From Mariprofundus sp. (GTDB taxonomy: Bacteria; Pseudomonadota; Zetaproteobacteria; Mariprofundales; Mariprofundaceae), in contig JAJFLF010000329.1 of NCBI GenBank assembly GCA_021772845.1, positions 1 to 8,292 of the forward strand: a stretch of 8,292 nt of DNA. Direction: 5' to 3'. Shown here piece by piece: positions 6,236-8,292 of this stretch; position 1 is the first letter of the stretch, and each line of letters begins with the position of its first letter. The position numbers and the translations under genes are program-made. A model generated the notes under the pieces. That model did no database searches. It worked only from the letters and a program-made list of their open reading frames with translations, and had not been told where the DNA came from.

Positions 6236-7405
6236 ATGCACTTAGACCCCATGATGATGAACATCACAATTGTATTATCAGTTGCACTGGCTCTGGCTTA
6301 TCTCACCGTTCGTATGAACTTACCAATCGTAGTCGCCTATATCATAACAGGCATTATGGTCGGACCAACCGTAATGGGCGTAATATCAGACCAACACACC
6401 GTTACCCGAATTGGCGAGATCGGCGTGGTTATGCTGCTATTTTTTGTTGGCATGGAAGTATCCATCCCCAAACTCATGCAACGCTGGCGCATCGCATTTA
6501 TCGGCACAGCCGTTCAAATCACCATCAGTGTAGCTGCCTGCATAGCTCTGGTATGGCTCTTTGACCTGCCAACAAAACTCGGCATTTTATTCGGTTTTGT
6601 CATTTCTCTCTCCAGCACCGCAGTTGTACTCAAAGAACTACAAGATTCCGGTGAAATGGATGAACCGTTCGGGCAGAACGCAATCGGTGTACTACTGGTA
6701 CAGGATATAGCCATCGTACCGATGATGATCGTATTAAGCCTGATGGGCGATGGTGAAGTAAACAGCACCGAGCTCATCAAACAGATTGGTGGCGGAATTG
6801 CCATCATCGCACTGGTACTCTTTTTGATGAAAACAGAATCCTTACAGATCCCGGGTTTTTTGAAGGGAAGCATTGAAAAGCGTGTCCTGCTAGGCCTGCT
6901 TTTATGCCTGGGCGCTGCCACACTCACATCATGGTTAGGCCTTTCTGCTGGTCTGGGTGCATTTCTTGCAGGCATGGTATTGGCATCCAGCCGACAATCC
7001 GACTGGATACACGAACATTTAGAATCTGTTTACGTTATCTTTGTGATGATCTTTTTCCTCTCTATTGGCATGATGGTAAACATCGATTATCTGATGTCGC
7101 ATTGGTTACTGGTATGGGGAGCAACTACTGCAGTCTTCGTGTTCAACTCCGGGGTGAATGTATTCGTTATGCGCGCACTGGGCGAAACCTGGAAAATGGC
7201 ATTTATTACCGGGGGCCTGCTCAGCCAGATCGGAGAGTTCTCTTTCCTGCTCGCGGCAGTAGGAGCCTTTGCTGGCATACTCCCGCCTGAACTGAATGAA
7301 CTAACCGTGATCGTAATCGCCATGACACTGCTGTTCAGCCCGGTCTGGATGATGCAAACCCGCTGGTTAGCCAAACAGGACGGCGTATTGCCGGCTAAAG
7401 AGTAG
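6236..7405 (+). CDS. KefB-like cation/proton antiporter (CPA2 family), membrane domain only
   Basis: A 389-residue inner-membrane exchanger swapping potassium or sodium for protons. About 12 hydrophobic segments run from residue 8 to about 375. Typical features are ITGIMVGP (37-44), LFFVGMEV (68-75), SLSSTAVVLKEL (124-135), GVLLVQDIAIVP (151-162) with the central Q156-D157 pair as in KefB/KefC, SAGLGAFLAGMVLA (237-250) and QIGEFSFLLA (331-340). The protein ends soon after the last membrane segment. The RCK/TrkA-N domain that binds glutathione adducts in full-length Kef proteins is absent, so it must be ungated or controlled by a separate partner. The ATG has AAAGGA six bases upstream (6224-6229). 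The stop is eight bases before the gloA start, so the two are almost surely co-transcribed. Ion specificity cannot be read from sequence. Confidence 0.92.
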   Translation: MHLDPMMMNITIVLSVALALAYLTVRMNLPIVVAYIITGIMVGPTVMGVISDQHTVTRIGEIGVVMLLFFVGMEVSIPKLMQRWRIAFIGTAVQITISVAACIALVWLFDLPTKLGILFGFVISLSSTAVVLKELQDSGEMDEPFGQNAIGVLLVQDIAIVPMMIVLSLMGDGEVNSTELIKQIGGGIAIIALVLFLMKTESLQIPGFLKGSIEKRVLLGLLLCLGAATLTSWLGLSAGLGAFLAGMVLASSRQSDWIHEHLESVYVIFVMIFFLSIGMMVNIDYLMSHWLLVWGATTAVFVFNSGVNVFVMRALGETWKMAFITGGLLSQIGEFSFLLAAVGAFAGILPPELNELTVIVIAMTLLFSPVWMMQTRWLAKQDGVLPAKE

Positions 7406-7413
7406 AGTTATTG

Positions 7414-7803
7414 ATGAAACTACTCCACACCATGATACGCGTTGGCAATCTGGATCAATCCATTGATTTTTACACCCGAGTGTTAGGCATGCAACTACTG
7501 CGTCGCAAAGAGTATCCGGCAGGACGCTTCACACTCGCTTTTGTCGGTTACGGCGATGAATCAGATCATGCAGTCATTGAATTGACCCATAACTGGGACA
7601 CGACATCGTATGAACTGGGCAATGCATTTGGCCATATTGCCATCGGTGTCAATGATATCTATGCCGTCTGCGATCAAATTCGAGCCGACGGATGCACCAT
7701 TACCCGTGAACCCGGCCCTATGAAACACAGCTCCACAGTGATTGCTTTTGTAAAAGATTGTGATGGTTACGCTATTGAGCTGATTGAAAGAGCAGATCAA
7801 TAA
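7414..7803 (+). CDS. gloA: Lactoylglutathione lyase (glyoxalase I)
   Basis: Converts the hemithioacetal of methylglyoxal and glutathione to S-lactoylglutathione in the cytoplasm. At 129 residues it is close to E. coli GloA. The four metal ligands H5, E56, H74 and E122 sit at the same numbers as in the E. coli enzyme. The protein has the short form without the extra loops of the zinc class, so nickel or cobalt dependence is expected from family knowledge. Other marks are IRVGNLDQSIDFYTRVLGM (8-26) and FGHIAIGV (72-79). The ATG at 7414 is preferred over the TTG at 7411; only a weak GAG lies upstream, so translation may be coupled to the antiporter gene ending at 7405. The pairing fits electrophile defence. 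Glutathione use implies a glutathione-making organism. Confidence 0.96.
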   Translation: MKLLHTMIRVGNLDQSIDFYTRVLGMQLLRRKEYPAGRFTLAFVGYGDESDHAVIELTHNWDTTSYELGNAFGHIAIGVNDIYAVCDQIRADGCTITREPGPMKHSSTVIAFVKDCDGYAIELIERADQ

Positions 7804-7912
7804 CAATCGATAAAATCAATACAAATCAAATAAAAACAATAACTTACAACGCATCCCACAGCACAAAACAACACTCAATAAGTTAAATATAAAAATAAAC
7901 TGCATTTTTTAC

Positions 7913-7939
7913 TTGTGCGCACGATCTCATTCTCATAAA
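7913..7939 (+). promoter_or_regulatory. Weak candidate promoter of rpmB
   Basis: TTGTGC (7913-7918) and CATAAA (7934-7939) lie 15 bases apart, and an A/T-rich tract (7804-7912) precedes them. Both boxes and the spacing are poor matches, so the true promoter may lie within the A/T-rich tract. The gloA-rpmB gap of 166 nt shows no hairpin terminator and no gene. Confidence 0.2.
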
Positions 7940-7969
7940 GTGCGCCGCCTTTCTCTGGAGGTATTTGAA

Positions 7970-8161
7970 ATGGCTAAGCGTTGTGAAGTATGTGGAAAAG
8001 GTCCTATGTCAGGCAATAATGTCAGTCATGCGCATAATACGACTCGCCGTCGTTTTCTGCCTAACCTACAGCAGGTTCGTGCTGTTGTTAGCGGACAGAC
8101 CCAAAAAGTAAAAGTGTGCTCAAGCTGCTTGCGTTCCGGCAAGGTTCAAAAAGCCGCGTAA
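7970..8161 (+). CDS. rpmB: 50S ribosomal protein L28, zinc-binding short form
   Basis: A 63-residue structural protein of the large ribosomal subunit. RCEVCGKGPMSGNNVSHAHN (4-23) and TRRRFLPNLQQVR (25-37) are the L28 signature. C5, C8, C50 and C53 form two C-x-x-C pairs that should bind one zinc. Enteric L28 is longer (78 residues) and lacks this set, so this is the short C+ form. The ATG at 7970 has a strong GGAGG (7957-7961) eight bases upstream; the frame is open further upstream, but those 19 residues are unlike L28. The usual partner rpmG (L33) does not follow; a palindrome and a terminator do. Confidence 0.97.
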   Translation: MAKRCEVCGKGPMSGNNVSHAHNTTRRRFLPNLQQVRAVVSGQTQKVKVCSSCLRSGKVQKAA

Positions 8162-8170
8162 ACCCGCACC

Positions 8171-8190
8171 ACTGATTCTATAGAATCAGT
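8171..8190. repeat. 20-nt palindrome just after rpmB
   Basis: ACTGATTCTATAGAATCAGT is identical to its own complement and begins nine bases after the rpmB stop codon. As RNA it would form an eight-bp stem with a TATA loop. It has no U-run, so it is not a classical terminator; it may protect the 3' end of the message or bind a dimeric protein. A second copy at 8253-8272 belongs to the fold-back arm. Confidence 0.6.
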
Positions 8191-8200
8191 TATTACCAAT

Positions 8201-8242
8201 CATAAAAAAGGGCGCCTATTTAAATAGGCGCCCTTTTTTATG
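8201..8242 (+). terminator. Rho-independent terminator of rpmB (works on both strands)
   Basis: GGGCGCCTATTT (8210-8221) pairs with AAATAGGCGCCC (8222-8233), flanked by six A on the left and six T on the right, so it can stop transcription from either side. It lies about 40 bases past the rpmB stop. The core AAAAAGGGCGCC is the same as in the ilvE terminator. If the right arm is an assembly artefact, the true right half may differ. Confidence 0.8.
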
Positions 8243-8292
8243 ATTGGTAATAACTGATTCTATAGAATCAGTGGTGCGGGTTTACGCGGCTT

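Larger units (their letters stand above)
8151..8292. repeat. 142-nt perfect inverted repeat ending at the last base of the window
   Basis: Every base from 8151 to 8221 is complementary to 8292 back to 8222, with no spacer (centre between 8221 and 8222) and no mismatch. The left arm holds the last codons and stop of rpmB, and the right arm repeats them on the other strand. The repeat is cut by the window end, so the arms may be longer. The centre is a natural-looking terminator, but the outer parts have no reason to be self-complementary. A fold-back at a contig end is the simplest explanation. Confidence 0.97.

Noticed and set aside
7804..7912. A/T-rich tract as a replication origin or repeat array
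   Set aside because: It holds only loose A-rich similarity, with no regular repeat unit and no DnaA-box cluster that I could see.
8222..8292. Hairpin telomere of a linear replicon
   Set aside because: Only the perfect palindrome supports it. It is centred on an ordinary terminator next to a core ribosomal gene, and no telomere resolvase or plasmid gene is in view.

Overview
The window is ordinary bacterial chromosome with moderate G+C content, short gaps and mostly Shine-Dalgarno-led genes. Its left edge touches an insertion sequence, and its right edge is an exact fold-back of the sequence. The proteins look proteobacterial: an IlvE-type aminotransferase, a roughly 296-residue SAICAR synthase, and a glyoxalase I with the E. 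coli ligand positions. However, L28 is the short four-cysteine form and no rpmG follows it, which argues against a typical enteric-type gammaproteobacterium. A zetaproteobacterium or another deep proteobacterial lineage is possible, but this placement is a low-confidence inference.

Left part (1-1030). The first 18 bases are the start of a minus-strand gene (MAHHNT...), whose start resembles IS4-type transposases. Its leader can fold into a long hairpin that would hide the ribosome-binding site. To the right, on the plus strand, is a small cysteine-rich protein whose N-terminus appears to be replaced by insertion-sequence DNA. It is followed by a small exported protein with a CHLPPGN...HMAHGD motif.

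Middle part (1030-6060, all minus strand). In transcription order, a SEC-C zinc-motif protein overlaps purC by 8 nt, and purC overlaps a calcium/sodium antiporter gene by 1 nt (TAATG); together these form a tight operon. Next comes ilvE with its own ribosome-binding site and a strong hairpin terminator. After a 300-nt gap, which holds a possible transposase remnant, there is an AI-2E family transporter gene.

Right part (6061-8292, plus strand). Divergent from the operon is a two-gene unit: a KefB-like cation/proton antiporter (membrane domain only) and gloA, glyoxalase I. This pairing fits electrophile (methylglyoxal) defence, in which a cation/proton exchanger and glyoxalase work together. 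The last gene is rpmB, followed by a 20-nt palindrome and a strong terminator. From the centre of that terminator the sequence runs back on itself exactly for 71 nt per arm, to the last base of the window. This is more likely a contig-end fold-back than biology. I saw no CRISPR array, tRNA or rRNA gene, and no defence system that I can support.
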